From: Rosa chinensis
Lineage: Eukaryota; Streptophyta; Magnoliopsida; Rosales; Rosaceae
Direction of reading: 5' to 3'
DNA: 64,000 nucleotides
NCBI RefSeq assembly: GCF_002994745.2
Contig: NC_037092.1
Coordinates: forward strand, 82,132,824 to 82,196,823
How positions within the stretch are numbered: the stretch's first letter is position 1; every line of letters begins with the position of its first letter. The notes below the pieces were generated by a model. The model made no database searches. It saw only the letters and a program-made list of their open reading frames with translations, and had not been told where the DNA came from. Shown piece by piece: positions 22,740 to 35,312 of this stretch. The position numbers and the translations under genes are program-made.

Positions 22740-23110
22740 CTTTTGCAATTCTGGGCAGACAACACCAAGTTCCGAAACAACTATCAAATACAAAGTGCGC
22801 CAAACAATTGGATCAGTTTCTTGCCAAGTTCCGAAAACAACTGATCATTTACAAACTACCAAACTTGGATCACTTACCAAGTTCCAAAACAAATGCTACC
22901 AAACAATTGGATCACTTTACACTTTCAAACCACTTGGATCAATTAACAAGTTCAAAAAACAACTGATGAGTTACAAACTACCAAACTTGGATCACTTACC
23001 AAGTTCCAAAAACAACTGATTAGTTACAAACTATCAAACAATTGCATCATTTACAGAGTTTCAAACACTTAGATCAGTTACTAAGTTCCGATACAAATGA
23101 TTTGTTATAA
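22740..23110. repeat. Imperfect tandem repeat array, unit about 40-70 bp
   Basis: Variants of ACAAACTACCAAACTTGGAT followed by CACTTACCAAGTTCC and AACAACTGATNAGTT recur about six times with indels. This is a degenerate satellite-like array, not a CRISPR: spacing and units vary and there are no unique spacers. Confidence 0.75.
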
Positions 23111-23139
23111 AGTGAACAAAAGCCCAATGCTTTGAAATA

Positions 23140-23430
23140 TCTGAAATTACACCCAAAATGCTTCATCTTAGCAGGGGACTCAGTTACTTCTCTGCTGGAG
23201 CTCTCTTCCTCTTTGCAGGGGACTTGGTCTTCATCTTTATCGCAGTTGTGAGATGAATAAACTAGTTTACAGTTCATAGCTGCACAAAAGATGGCTGTGT
23301 TGGCTTGGGTGGTGATGCATAAAATGGTTGGGATGCAGAGGCTTGCATTGGTTGAACTTCATGTGTGGTTTTTGCCTTCTTGGGTGCTCCTATTATCCTG
23401 TATCGACAGCGAATATGTGGCTTAATAGGG
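23140..23430 (-). pseudogene. Unrecognised coding-like minus-strand stretch
   Basis: The minus strand reads IGAPKKAKTTHEVQPMQ, a Ser/Pro/Gln-rich run and a stop (about 23400-23275), then in another frame MKTKSPAKRKRAPAEK. Such basic, GAPKK-containing tails occur at the ends of some MULE/FAR1-type transposases, but I cannot assign it. It may be the tail of a degraded transposase or host gene. Confidence 0.25.
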
Positions 23431-24429
23431 GGTATAGACAGAGTTATCTAGGACAGAAAAATACCATTTTTGGATTCATCAATTTAAGTCACTACTAATA
23501 ACAGTTAATAGAATTATTTGGCAACCCATACATTCATTTGATACCCTAAAGAAAACTATAACAGAAATAGAGTTTATCAAAGAAACTGAAAACTATAACC
23601 AATTCACTGATCTATCTTCTTCATCAGCAACCAAAACGTTCCAAAAAGAGTTTATCAAAGAAACTGAACTCCTTATCGTTCAGGAGTCCATTGATGAGAA
23701 GGATAGAACTGAAACTATTCATGCATTATATGTTGATATGGACATACCATATCCACACATGTTGCTCAAATACTGATAAAAAAAGATCAATATTTCCGTC
23801 AAAAGATGGTCGCCTGTGACCCAAGTAAGTAGCCTATTCCTCAACTACAGGTTGATATCTCAAGCACCTTATCCTTATGTGATAAATTAATTTGTTTACA
23901 GAGAAACTTCCTTTACCCGATCGAGGTACTAATTTCATATGTTCTGCAAGAGTTCGAGTACGCAATTGATCGATTTTCAGGCTTAGATACTAGCTTGTCT
24001 GATGAGCTTTAGTTCAGGTTTATATCATTTTTCGCGATAATAACTTAAAATAGAATAAAAGAGATCAGCAATTAGCATTGTTGGTTTCAGTTATCAGTAA
24101 ACTCAGAAGAACTGCAATGGAAACTTGGAAATTAGCGGGAAAGTTTGGTGATTAGTTAACTGTTTGTCCTTTCGTTGCGCAGATCGGAAAAGAGAGGTGA
24201 GGTATAAAATAGCTTTTCTGGAGGGTTAGTGCTTTCAATTATCTATAAGGACAAGGACAATGCACCAAATACCACTCAAGGAACACCGGTGGAGAATAAA
24301 GAGAAGCATACATATTCAAAACAGCCATCTTTTTTTAAATTTCTTTTCTATAAAGTGTTAAGTTTCTAACATTCATAGTTTCAAACTCTCAATTGAAGAA
24401 TCAGCGAGTCATTGTCATACCGAGCTTGA
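23431..24429. other. AT-rich sequence without recognisable features
   Basis: No open frame, terminal repeat or tandem array was seen. It is part of the 3-kb block that separates the WEB exon 2 scrap from the duplicated exon 1. Confidence 0.5.
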
Positions 24430-24946
24430 GCCTTGAAGAATCAGCAACTGACTGAGAGAGAAGAGTCGAACCCAGAATCTGCTTTGTTGCTTGACTGCTT
24501 CAGGAAGAGACCGAAGAGTCGAAGAGAGCAAACTGCAAACCAAGAGTGAAAAGTGAAAACCCAGAAATTCGTGAGAAAGAGAAACTGAGATTCATGAGAA
24601 ATTCGACTCACTTGCTCAGTCAATGTGTGACCGTGCTGGAGCCTGGAGCGGGAGAGAGCCAGAGAGGACAATGGCAATGGCGACTTCGTCATTTTGAAAT
24701 TTGAACCCAGACTGAAGAGAGGCCATGGCGATGGCGTGAAGATGGATTCCGTTTGATTCTATCTTCAGAGCAAGGAAGCTAGCCGGCGAGACTCCACGAA
24801 TTAAAGAAGAGGAAGGAGGAGATGTGGAATGATAATGATAATGATGGCAAAGAGAGTGACTGCCTCGCGATGGAGAAAACCCTATCTTTTGTTTAGATGT
24901 AATTTTCAGAAAAAGAGGAGGACAGAATTGGCAGGAAGGTGAAATT
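24430..24946 (-). other. Possible 5' end of an unidentified captured gene
   Basis: The minus strand has leader-like sequence (AGGGTTTTCTCC) followed by ATGs at about 24728 and a short frame (MAMASLQSGFKFQNDEVAIA). An overlapping frame reads SPLPLSSLALSRSRLQHG. Composition resembles a plant 5' UTR and first exon. No continuation or homologue is recognised. It abuts the breakpoint of the segmental duplication. Confidence 0.25.
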
Positions 24947-25337
24947 ACATCCATAGACACAAATTACAAATTGCTTCAAATAGTAGGTTCCATCTCAATA
25001 GCTTTTCATGACAGCTGAAAATATTATGAGTGGCTGTAACTATTTTGGTAGGCAGGAAACTACATGCCCCTACCCCCACAAAAAAAATACTCACACAGAA
25101 TGACCTTATAGCTTTTCTTACTTTAACAAAATCATTTTCTTCTTCTTCTTCAGAAAGGAAAATTATGTTGCTTTAATTAATATGACAACAAATAAGCATT
25201 ACAAGAAAAATGAGTGAAGGGAAGACCATGTAACAAAAATTCAGCAACAAGTTACAAACATACTTGCCATTTGAAAATATAAATGTCTCATTATGTGGTG
25301 CGATTCCTAAATTGAAACGTAAAGGAATTGGACATAC

Positions 25338-25520
25338 CTCCACTGACTGGGCTTTTGTCTTCTTAACGGCAGGTTTCTCCCCAGAGCCAGAGAATGCCCC
25401 CTCGCCAAATAGTGACACAGCATCTTTAACAGATTGGAAAGGTGCCCTGGTGTCGATCTCTCCGACCTCCACTTTAGGACTAGGAGAATTTGTAGTACTC
25501 TGGTGGTCTTTTGCAACCAT
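25338..25520 (-). pseudogene. Duplicated first coding exon of the WEB gene, without exon 2
   Basis: The 183-bp exon from ATG 25520 to the donor GAG|GTATGT at 25338 is open and encodes VEVGEIDTRAPFQSVKDAV like the parent, with four or five changes near its end (AVKKTKAQSVE). The leader intron and promoter are also duplicated. The coiled-coil exon is missing, so any transcript would encode only about 61 native residues. If transcribed it could read into unrelated sequence or act as a non-coding duplicate. Confidence 0.88.
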
Positions 25521-27126
25521 AATGCTATGTTTATTTATTATACCTCTGATCCTTGTTTGCTGAAAAATGGTAGAGTAGCACTTTAAAATGTAATCTACGG
25601 AAACGGAGAAAGGATAATTGCCAACAGCTAACAACAACACATGTCTCAGCAGACCAAACATACAATTCAGCCAATCCTCATTTACCATTCATACAGACAA
25701 AACAGGCCAGACGTATGCATTATATGATATGATTGCAAGGCTCCAAAAGCAGACACGCAAATTCCCACTAACCCAAACTGCATTGACCCTATGAAACTTG
25801 ATATAGACCCTCAATCTAAGGTAACCTATGGGCAAGGGATGTCAACATTTGATACTGGAAAATCCATGTGGAATTGAAATATAAACAAATATTGAGGCCT
25901 TGTCAAATCTCTCACAACTTTTTAACTCTTTAGGAAACCAAACAGGAAAGTTGAAACACCAGTAAGAAAGTATGACTCAATTATACAGAAGCATTTTCAT
26001 AATGCACATTCACAACTAAGCAAGGGAAAGAAGAATATGAGAGCCCCAGTGTTTAATGAGTGCTCTTCTTCACATTACACCCAGTTCTACCCCGTCTCAC
26101 TACCACTTCTATTCAACTTGTAAACTAGACAAAGCCCGCCACCTAAGATTTCAAGGGCACCCAACACCACCATAAAGTTCAGTCCGATATAGAGAAGTAA
26201 TACAACTGCCAGTTGCAAAAAGTACAATGGCATAGGAAATAACCGAGTTAGCTCAAACAAACAATACAATAGCACCAAGTTGACAATAGCATTTCCCAGA
26301 ACTAGTTTTGAAAGTTTTACAGCTAAACAAACAACAGAAAAGCACCTGAAAATAAAACAGAGACAAGAAAAGGGAGCCAATTCAATTTTCAAGGTACAAT
26401 CTAACACGGCTTGTCCACGCTTCACGAACACCTGGTTCAAAGATTCACAAGGAAAACTATAAATATTCAGCCGAACCCTTTAATCATGAGACACACAACT
26501 TTTCTATGACACCAAATCCTTCAAGAAAATGGGCCCAGAAATACTACCCAACTCGCCGCTTTAATAATGAAAACTCAAGCCTTCATAGAATTCAATTCCA
26601 AAAACACTAAAATAAGAAAGTGCCTAAATTATCAAAAACTCAGATTTCTTACTACCCACAACAACAGTGAATCAGACTTATAATGCAATCAATCAGTGCC
26701 ATCAAAATAAAGCCCAAAAAGGTAAAAACTTGAAAAGTGAAACAGAACCAAGAAAAGAAGGGTAACAATTTCTTACCGAGAAACCCTAATCAAAGCCACA
26801 AAATTTACATACACCGCAAACCCTAGAAATCACCAAAAGCTCGAAACCGGAGCTCCAGCCCAAAAAGAGGAGTGACCATCTTCACCGATCCTCTTATTCT
26901 CACAAAGTGACACAGAACCTTTGAAACTCTTGACCCGAAAACCAGAACCCATCGATCAAAGCCCTGAATCGCCAAGAAAGACTCGAGCTTTCTCAGCACA
27001 GATTGCGCTTTAGTGCAAAAATTCAAAAGAGAAAGAAGAGAAAAGGAGCAACCTTTGAGGGCTATGGAATTAGAAAGGGGTCTTTGCTTGGACAATTGAA
27101 GCGGTTAAAGAGAGTCTACAGTGTTT

Positions 27127-27158
<32 letters not shown>

Positions 27159-28419
27159 TGGGAACATAATGCCAGAATCCCGTGTAAATGACACTTGGGA
27201 GCGAGGCTTGTAAAACTGAAAATCGAAAAATATTGAGCCCAAAACCGAACCAAATCACAATGAAACTTAACGGGTTTTGATTTGTCCAAATTGAACCGAT
27301 TCGATTTGAATTGAACTTGTTCATAACGTATCGTTTTTGGTTTTATGTCATGATCGCCCTAAATTGGATTATATATCTACAAACTCAGAAAAAAGAGTTG
27401 GGAGTAGAATTTTGTGAAAATATCTTGTTATCATGCAGATACATGTTATACATGGTTGACTATTTTACCCCACACATTCAAAGTACAATGGCTCGAAGCA
27501 ACTAGTGACACAATAGAGAGACTCACTAAATTAAGAATTGAAAAAACAATCGAGCGCAAAACCAAATCAAATAAAAAAAATAAGCAAACCGAAGCTCAAA
27601 ACATTGAACTAAACTCTAAAACGACATTTTGAGATATATGTCACAATTGCCCTAAAGAAATTTCCTTTTCCATTTTTTGCCGGCAAGTTCTGAATGAGAG
27701 ATGGGAGGAGAATTCGATAGAATCCCTTTAGTTTAATTTTATTGTGCATATATACCTATTGTACTTTGTAGACCATTTTGCCCCTCGTATACAAAGCTCC
27801 ATGGTTTGAAGTAACTACTGATGGGAGATTTTTGTATTGTACAAGTGGCACCGTCCAAGAGAGAAAGAGACGGCTTTAGTTGGCTTGTGAAAATGGATTG
27901 GATAGGCTTTTTGCCTTTTAGTTGTTTGCTTTCTAGTTCATCTGCTAAAATGTCACACCAATAGTAGTGCTTCATTTTCCTTTTATTTATCTTCTCATAT
28001 GATGTGGATGTGGGGTTTTGGATAATATCACATTTGTGGTTGACCTGAAAATTGACTAGTATCTGAATGGGCGTATTCAAGGTTTTATTCATGTAAATAA
28101 TTCTAGATTTCCCCATTAATAATAGTTTGGAATTTACCCAAATTGTTCTTTTCCTTCTTAATTGTATATATCTTATTTATAACCAAATTAAAATCAAACA
28201 TTACAAAGAATAATCAGATTGCTCGAGACAGATGTAACTATCCAAAAATCAGAAAACCCTAGAAACAAATAGTTTAGACATGAATTAAATTCCAAGAGAA
28301 AAATTCCAACATATCCAAAATATTAGTTGGGCTGTTGGGACAACTACTAAAGGTAACCGAAAGAAGAACAATTTTAATTGGGCCAACAACCACGGGCACC
28401 ATAAACCCATTACTATATG

Positions 28420-28615
28420 GAGAAATTTTTAGGTGGGGGCTTCCCCACTACGTGGATATAGGGCAAACCAATCAGACGTCAGAAATTTTTTTCTTTGTTC
28501 CAAATTAAACTGCCCCTGCTTTTTAAAAGTGCAATACCCAAAAGACCCCCCTGCTAGGGGTTGATTGGTCTGCCCTATATCCACGTGGTACGGGTGCCCC
28601 ACGCAAGTCTCTCTC
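28420..28615. mobile_element. Small MULE-type MITE, 196 bp
   Basis: Inverted repeats (GTGGGGGCTTCCCCACTACG, then TGGATATAGGGCA, against TGCCCTATATCCACGTGG) span most of the element. A 9-bp duplication TACTATATG flanks it (28411-28419 and 28616-28624). The parental copy at about 11070-11085 has the single, uninterrupted site, which proves insertion after the duplication. Confidence 0.92.
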
Positions 28616-28835
28616 TACTATATGAGGGATAGAGTTGTACCTATAAGCAAGATGATGTTAGCAATCCCCAACACACCAAGCAAGGAAGAAGGGAAAAATC
28701 AGCGGTAAATAGTCTCATGACTTTATTCATACTAGCTTTATACTCCTGTGATGCCTGGAGTAATAACAAAAACCTTGATATGATTTGGTCTCAATTTTAG
28801 CCACTAATGAGAATAAAAGTTAAGAAACTACCTGC

Positions 28836-29027
28836 TGTTAAAGGAAAAACACATTATGTGCCTTTATCAAAGAAACAGACGAAGAGGGAATCAAGCAATT
28901 ACAAATCACAGCTCAATCAGCATTTAGTATCATCAATGTAATTGATATTTCCGTTGTAATCTTATCCCTATATAAAGGGGTTGTGAATGAAATGAGTAGA
29001 CTATTCCAATCCATTTTTACTTTTACA
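28836..29027 (+). repeat. Copia 5' LTR
   Basis: 192 bp, TG...CA ends, TATA box (CTATATAAAGG) at about 28969. It differs from the 3' LTR at about 10 positions by my count. The following TTATCAGCACG is the likely primer-binding region. Confidence 0.95.
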
Positions 29028-29675
29028 CGTTATCAGCACGCTCAGAGCAAATAGCCAAGAAAAAAAAACCAAAACCCTAGAAAAAAAATTCTCTGCCGCC
29101 ACAATAAAAAAAAATAAAAAAAAAAAGAATTGGTGCGCAGCCTCCTCCCTTGCCAGCCCTTCGCTCAGCGCCTTCGTCTCCCTCTCCAGCTATTTTTCCT
29201 CCACCGCACACACCCAGCCTCCAGCATAGTCTACACGGCCTCGCTCACGCCTGCAGCAACCCCAGCGCAGCACCGATCCCAGCGCGCCTCTGTCCGTGCA
29301 GCACCTGCGCGCCTGCAGATCCAATCCGCGCCTCCTCCCTCGCATCTGCAACGACGCTGCTGCGTCGGTCTCCAGTCCAGCCCAGCCTGCCTACACCTGC
29401 AGCGCCGCCCACCTGCTCGCTTGCTCCATCTCTTACCTGTATTTTGCTGCTCCAATCGAACAGCTCTGCAAAGAAAAAAAACATAAGAGGAACCAGCAGC
29501 AGCCTTCACCGATCCCGCTCTGCCTGCATCCCCGCCTGCACCAGCGCGACTACCCAGCCCCGTGCACCGATCCCAGCTGCTGCACCCAGAAGAAAAGTCA
29601 CCTGCAAACCAGAGGGCCAGATCGATAGCACCAATCTGCAAACCAGAAGGAAATAGCAGAGAGAAAAGAAAGAAA

Positions 29676-29767
<92 letters not shown>

Positions 29768-30763
29768 AAAAAGAAAGGAAACCAAACGTGACCCGGCCCA
29801 AAGAAAAGGACCCGGCCCAATTTAGAAAAAAAAAAAAAAAAAAGAGAAGCAGGCCTTGCGGCCCAGAAAAAAGAGGAACAGAAAAAGAAAACAAGGCCCC
29901 TGCAGCCCAGAAATAAAAAAAAAGAGAAGAAACAGGCCCTGTGGCCCAGCAAAGAAGACAAAAAAAAAGGCCCAAAGAGACCGGGCCTAGAAAAAAAAAA
30001 CAAAACAAAACAAACGAAAAAAATAAGGCCCACTACTGAAAAGATAAAGGAAGCGGCCCAGTTTTTTTCTCAAAGCACAAAAACATCGTTACACACGCCT
30101 GCATCAACACGCGTGTGCGCTAGGATTGTTTTATCGAAATCAAGTATGTTTTCTTTATTTTATTTTATGATTTTAACAAAGCATGCTTTATACTTTATTG
30201 TTTATGCTTTTATTATATTTTGTTATTAAGCATGTTTTGTTCGATAATATTAATCCTCTTACAGCATGCCATGTTATTTATGTTTTAAATAATTATGTTT
30301 AAGCATGCTTTATATTTTATTGTTTATGGTTTATTATGAAATTTTAAGCATGTTTTTATCTTTATTTACGCTTATATAAATTATGCCTACGTATACTTTG
30401 TATTATGCTATTGTTTATATTTTATTTTACGCATGCTATATTATTGCTATTATTATGTGTAGTATATAATTTGTTGTATATTTGTGAAATTTGAGCATGC
30501 CATGTAGTTTATTTTTATATGCTATATTTAAATGTGCTATGATTATTTTTAATGCAACATATCAATACCGTTTGGCCATGATAATGAAAATTCATGCGCA
30601 TTATACACACACTTACTGTGATAAAGTATTTTCACATAGCATCGAAAAAAAATGTGACCATTACGAATCTTGGTCTTGGAATCTAATTCATACATTTGGA
30701 AAATAATTTACGTGGATGTCTTTATGACTGCGTAATTTATATCTTCTCTCTTATTTTATGTAG
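29028..30763 (+). other. Copia leader region with long GA microsatellite
   Basis: Untranslated leader, first C-rich, then purine-rich. It includes about 80 bp of uninterrupted GA repeat (about 29683-29762) and A-rich GGCCCA-punctuated sequence up to 30070, then AT-rich DNA with repeated GCATGC motifs. The long Ser/Leu frames on the minus strand are artefacts of the CT repeat. Confidence 0.7.
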
Positions 30764-31738
30764 ATGGCTGATCCAACTCGACCTGAGTTTGACATTTTGG
30801 ACTCAGAAGGACTTGAGTACCATCGTTGGGTTTCCGATATGGAAACTGCCTTTGTGGCAAAAGATTACACTGCCACCATTACTGACCCCAAAGATGATGA
30901 ACTATCTAATAAGGTGAAAGCAGATGCCTTAATTTTTCTGAGACGACATATTGATCCTAACCTACGCTGGGAGTACCTTCAGTTGAAGACACCCAAAGCA
31001 CTGTGGGATACCCTTAAAGGACATTTTGGGAACATTCACGATACTTTGCTCCCAGGACTGGCTGTTCAGTGGAATGAAATCCGCTTGCTTGACTAAAAAA
31101 AGGTCAATGACTTCAACAAGGACATGTTGCGCTTAAAGGCACGTCTCAATTTCTGTGGAAGGGAAATCACAGAAGATGATATGATCTACAAGACTCTTAC
31201 CACCTTTCCTAATTCAGCTTTTATACTAGCGAACCAGTATTAGTTGGATTATGACAACAAAAGAATCACAACCTTCAATAAGTTGATAAGCCTACTGCAA
31301 GTGGCTGAGAGACAAAATGAGATTCTCTTGAATAACAATGTCAGGCCCACTGAGACAAAGAAAATTCCCGAGGCTAATTATGGCAAAATGAAAGGTGGAA
31401 ATAACTCCAATGCAAGGGGGTTTAGACGTGCTGATCCCTACCCACGTGGCAACAATGCACCATGTGAAAAGGGATATGGGGATCGTGGAAACAAGATGCA
31501 AAAGGAAAGAGTTGACAATGAATCATGCTATAGGTGTGGATTCATTGGGCATTGGTACAAGAACTGCCAAGCAAACAACAGAGTAGCAGCCAATTACAAG
31601 AGGTATAGAGAGTCTAAAGAACAAGAGGCTCACTATATGGAAAAAGAAGGTCATGACCTCAACGTCAACCTTACAATTGCAGACTTCAATGGCAAAGAGG
31701 AACTTGCTAAGTCAATGGATGCTCTCAATCTTGACTGA
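30764..31738 (+). pseudogene. Copia gag, two premature stops
   Basis: Starts MADPTRPEFDILD and follows the plant Copia gag (UBN2) pattern, including LRRHIDPNLRWEYLQL and LWDTLKGHFG. A CCHC zinc knuckle (CYRCGFIGHWYKNC) lies near the end. TAA at 31094 and TAG at 31241 interrupt the single frame; downstream coding resumes in the same frame. The gag product would be truncated before its RNA-binding knuckle. Confidence 0.9.
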
Positions 31739-32100
31739 TCTGTTTTTATTTTCCAAAGACAGTTGTGAAGGCATAATGCCTCACTTTTAATTAGACTATT
31801 GTTTGGTCTTAAAGTTTATTTTCAATCATGGATTGATGAATAAGATTTCTGAACAAGACCTTGATTTGATTATTGTTGGCATATTAATAAATTTCAAATT
31901 TTATTCTGAAGCACTGAATTTATTCCAATTTTTTTTATACACATATTTACATGGTTCGAAATAGCACTATAAAGATGTAAAACAATACATCTAGAAAAAA
32001 AAATTATTAGAATGAAAAGAATACCATTCTACGCAAATAGAAATACTCTAAAGAATATGAGTTATATTTTCTAAATACATCCCATTTATTTGTAGGAATG

Positions 32101-32141
32101 AATGGAGGAGAACTTGAGTGCTTAGATGATAGTGGGACTAC
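32101..32141 (+). pseudogene. Copia protease, left piece with DSG active site
   Basis: The frame ELECLDDSGTT holds the aspartic protease DSG triad and is cut directly by the insertion at 32142. The continuation HTILRNRQLF is found at 49782. 31739-32100 between gag and protease has no long frame. Confidence 0.85.
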
Positions 32142-34035
32142 TGACTTGGATACACATTTACGTAAGCGTACGTATCATTGTCAAGATAGGGAAATATTAT
32201 GCCCAAGTTTATCGTACCACGGGGATTAGTGGCTAATCCACAATCCTTGGGTAATCGGAAATAAAGACACTTAGCTAACAACAAAAAGAAAAAGAAAATA
32301 AATAAAAATGTTAATCTAAGACACCAAGCCTTAGCAATGCTCGGCTTTGGTTTTCACCAAAGCCTAATCAAAGCTAAGAACCTAGTGGTGGATATGCACA
32401 AATGAGTGGAAGAGTTCAATATTTGGGAGTTGATTTCAACTTAACAAAAAGATAATGGATATAAAGCAATAAAAATAAAAATGAAATGTAAACAATAAAA
32501 ATGAGAATGTTGGGTGCTAGAGAGGTTCTTTCACCCAAATCTCATGTGTCGGAAGCTAATCTAATATAGATGCATATTTCCTATTTTGGCGGTAGTCGTA
32601 TCCAAGGCGGTTCAAGGCTCAAGGACCGAAATTCCCTTTCATGGTATTCCTACTCCGGTTCAAGGGCCGTAAGGACTCACTTGGCATGAATTAGAGCCGG
32701 TTCAAGGGTCACTAATTCACATCAAGAGGCGTAGAGATCAAGGAATTAGATTACTAAGCGACCCGCCCGCGCAATCACGCAACGGGTGTAAATCACCATG
32801 CTTATAACCCCTCGAATACGAAATTGAAGGTTTCTAGCTTAGGAATTAGAGGGGGTCAAGCCTCTAACTCCGTCCTAGACATGCTCAAAATACACACCCT
32901 AGAGTTGACTAGGCTCCTAGACATGCATTTTAACCAAACAAAAATAGATATAAACATCCATCATATGAAAATTGCATCATTACATTAAATTAAACATCTT
33001 TTACACAAAATTTGGGTTAGGGACACAACCCTAACCCTCAACAAGAAAATTACTCACAACTCATAATCATAGACATCAAGACTACAAAATTCAAAGAGAA
33101 AAGAAAAGAGAAGTGTAGGAGAAAACAATGATAGCCACAATTAGCTAGAAAGCCAACATGACTACTCTTGAATTATAACTCCCACAATTACCCAAATCTT
33201 GAATCTCTTAGAGGTTGAATCCTTTGATAGATCCTTGAAGCTTTGTGTGAGTAAATTCTTCAAATCTTAAAATAAAATAGAAAGAAATTAAAGAGAAAAA
33301 ATGGAGGAGAAGGAGGAGAGAGAGCAGCCTAAAAGGGCTGCCTCTGTTTTTGGGTGTGGTCTGGTGCGGCTGTTGGTGTGTGTCTGCCGTTCCTCTCTGG
33401 GAATAAGGGTTGGTGCTATATATTTGGAGTCGTGGTGGCTGTTGATCAAAGAAAGAGGAAAAATGAATGCATCTTGTCCATTGGTCGAGAGGGGAAGAGA
33501 ATTTAACGGTGATGGCTGCTGTGAATGTATAGGAGCACGTGTTGGTTTTTCTTTTGGTCGGGAGACAATGAAATGATATTGGCTAGGACACGTGGCATGA
33601 CCAAAATTGGTCTGGCGGTGCAGATGCAATGATGCATTGTTTAATTAACCATTTGGTTAATTAAATGATTGTGTCATCATGCATGGACTATTATATATGT
33701 AAATATAAATATATAAATATATATAGAAAATATATATTATATATATATATTTCTGTTTCTATTTCTAAAATCTATCCCGCCGCACGTAACGTTAAGGATT
33801 TATATTCCGCTTCTTCACCGGCATTGACTATGGTTAACCCATAACGATCACTTCGTCCTTTTATCGGAAATTCCAAATTGCGCTATTTTTGCATCATTTT
33901 CTCTCAATTTCCGTAACTCCACTTATTACCTACAAAACAAATAAAAATAGATTAATTACATATTTAATTGACTTGAAGATTAGCTTAATTCTAGTGTTTA
34001 GAATGTAATTACACGCATAGAAATGCGTGTAATCA
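32142..34035 (-). repeat. Gypsy-type element LTR (3' LTR in element orientation)
   Basis: 1894 bp, about 23 substitutions plus small indels from its partner by eye. The outer end carries a perfect hairpin, ATTACACGCAT-AGAA-ATGCGTGTAAT in short form. Open frames inside (33288-33629 and 33301-33576) recur in the partner and are not genes. Confidence 0.95.
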
Positions 34036-35307
34036 CATCCCCACACTTGAACTTTGCTTGTCCCCAAGCAAACTAAATGAAATATAATCCGAAAATCTAA
34101 TAACTCATTAACATAAAGGAAGTGTAGTATTAGCCTTTCCAACCATAACCCTCGGAGAATTAATTATGTAGATGACCATGAAGTAGATATAAGCACAGCA
34201 TAAGAATTTTGAATTTGTAAGGCAATTAAGATGCACATGTGAGAAATGTTCAAGTATATGCATGTGTTGACCTTGTGTCAAATCAATCCACCATAATCAA
34301 ATAGACATATAGAAGACCCGACATAACCCACTAAACTCACATTAGTTCACTAAATATTACCGCTCAAGTGTTTAGGGGTTATATGTGTTTCATTCAAAAG
34401 CAATTTCACAACATGCGCCGCCATATGCTTGCTCTTCGATCTCATCTCCGCTGGGTAGCCCACAACGTTCAAGATCAAGAGGTCTTTTATTTAGTTGTAA
34501 TGGGGCTAAGAGCAAGTGGTTAAGAGAAATGAAGGATAAGGAAAGACAAAGTCCATAGAAGTCGATGAAGCAACTCTCTCTTGTAGAGATTTAAGACTTT
34601 TGCTTTCGAATGCTAAATCACTCACTCTAATCCCAATGTACAACCAGCTAACTAAACTATGTAATACTTTTTTTTTCTTTACACAACTTTCTTCTTCTTC
34701 TTCTTCTTCTTCTTGTTTTTTTTTTTTTTCCTTGAACTTTCTTTCTATTTTCACAAACTTTTTTTTTATATAACTTTCTTTTCTATACAAATCACTCACC
34801 CCCACACTTATTCTTTTGTAACCTCACACTTTTGACTTTTTCTTTCTTTTGAAGCACTCAAACATAAAGTCATTCTCTCGAATCGCTTCACCAACTACCA
34901 TGGAATGGTAGGATAAAAGTGTATAGGCTAGGTAGGGATTTGTGGTGGTAATGAACAAATAGGCTAAATTATATAAATAGGCTCAAATGGCAATCTAGTG
35001 GTAAATATTTTGGGCACATGCTTCTTTGGCCATGGTGGTATATAGTCCTAATGCCTCCATCCTTTCTATCATGTCGCAAGCTAAAAGTAGCCTCAAGAGG
35101 TCTCAAGCAAGTTCTAGATACACAATGTCATGAAATTGTATACACATGAAAGAATAAGTGAATGAACGATGCATACACTATAGATATAGGCACAAAAGCT
35201 CACAAATAAGGGTATGCAAGTCAATCAAATCATCTATATGCTTCTCTAATTATGATGAACCAACATAACCTTAGGCTATGTGCACACATATAGTCAAGCA
35301 TAGATCA
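34036..35307. other. Internal non-coding DNA of the Gypsy-type element
   Basis: It starts at the purine tract (minus strand AAGTGTGGGGA). The rest is AT-rich and contains a CTT/T-rich tract at 34670-34770. No coding frame is recognised. Confidence 0.6.
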
Positions 35308-35312
35308 CATAT

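Larger units (their letters stand above)
24947..28728. repeat. Second copy of the segmental duplication (WEB exon 1, promoter, intergenic)
   Basis: Aligns by eye with about 7490-11180 in the same orientation at high identity. Differences include loss of about 90 bp around 27186 relative to 9790-9880, small indels, and a 196-bp MITE at 28420. The homology stops at GACTTTATT (28728) and resumes at 59951 beyond the Copia nest. Confidence 0.92.

Noticed and set aside
22740..23110. Repeat array considered as CRISPR-like
   Set aside because: Units are irregular and diverged without unique spacers of constant size, and the genome is a plant nuclear one.
29231..30033. Long minus-strand frames rich in Ser-Leu runs
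   Set aside because: Produced by the GA/CT microsatellite and purine-rich Copia leader; no domain and no conservation expected.
33288..33629. 113-aa minus frame and 91-aa plus frame
   Set aside because: Both recur at 49029-49370 because they lie in an LTR; they overlap each other and show no domain.
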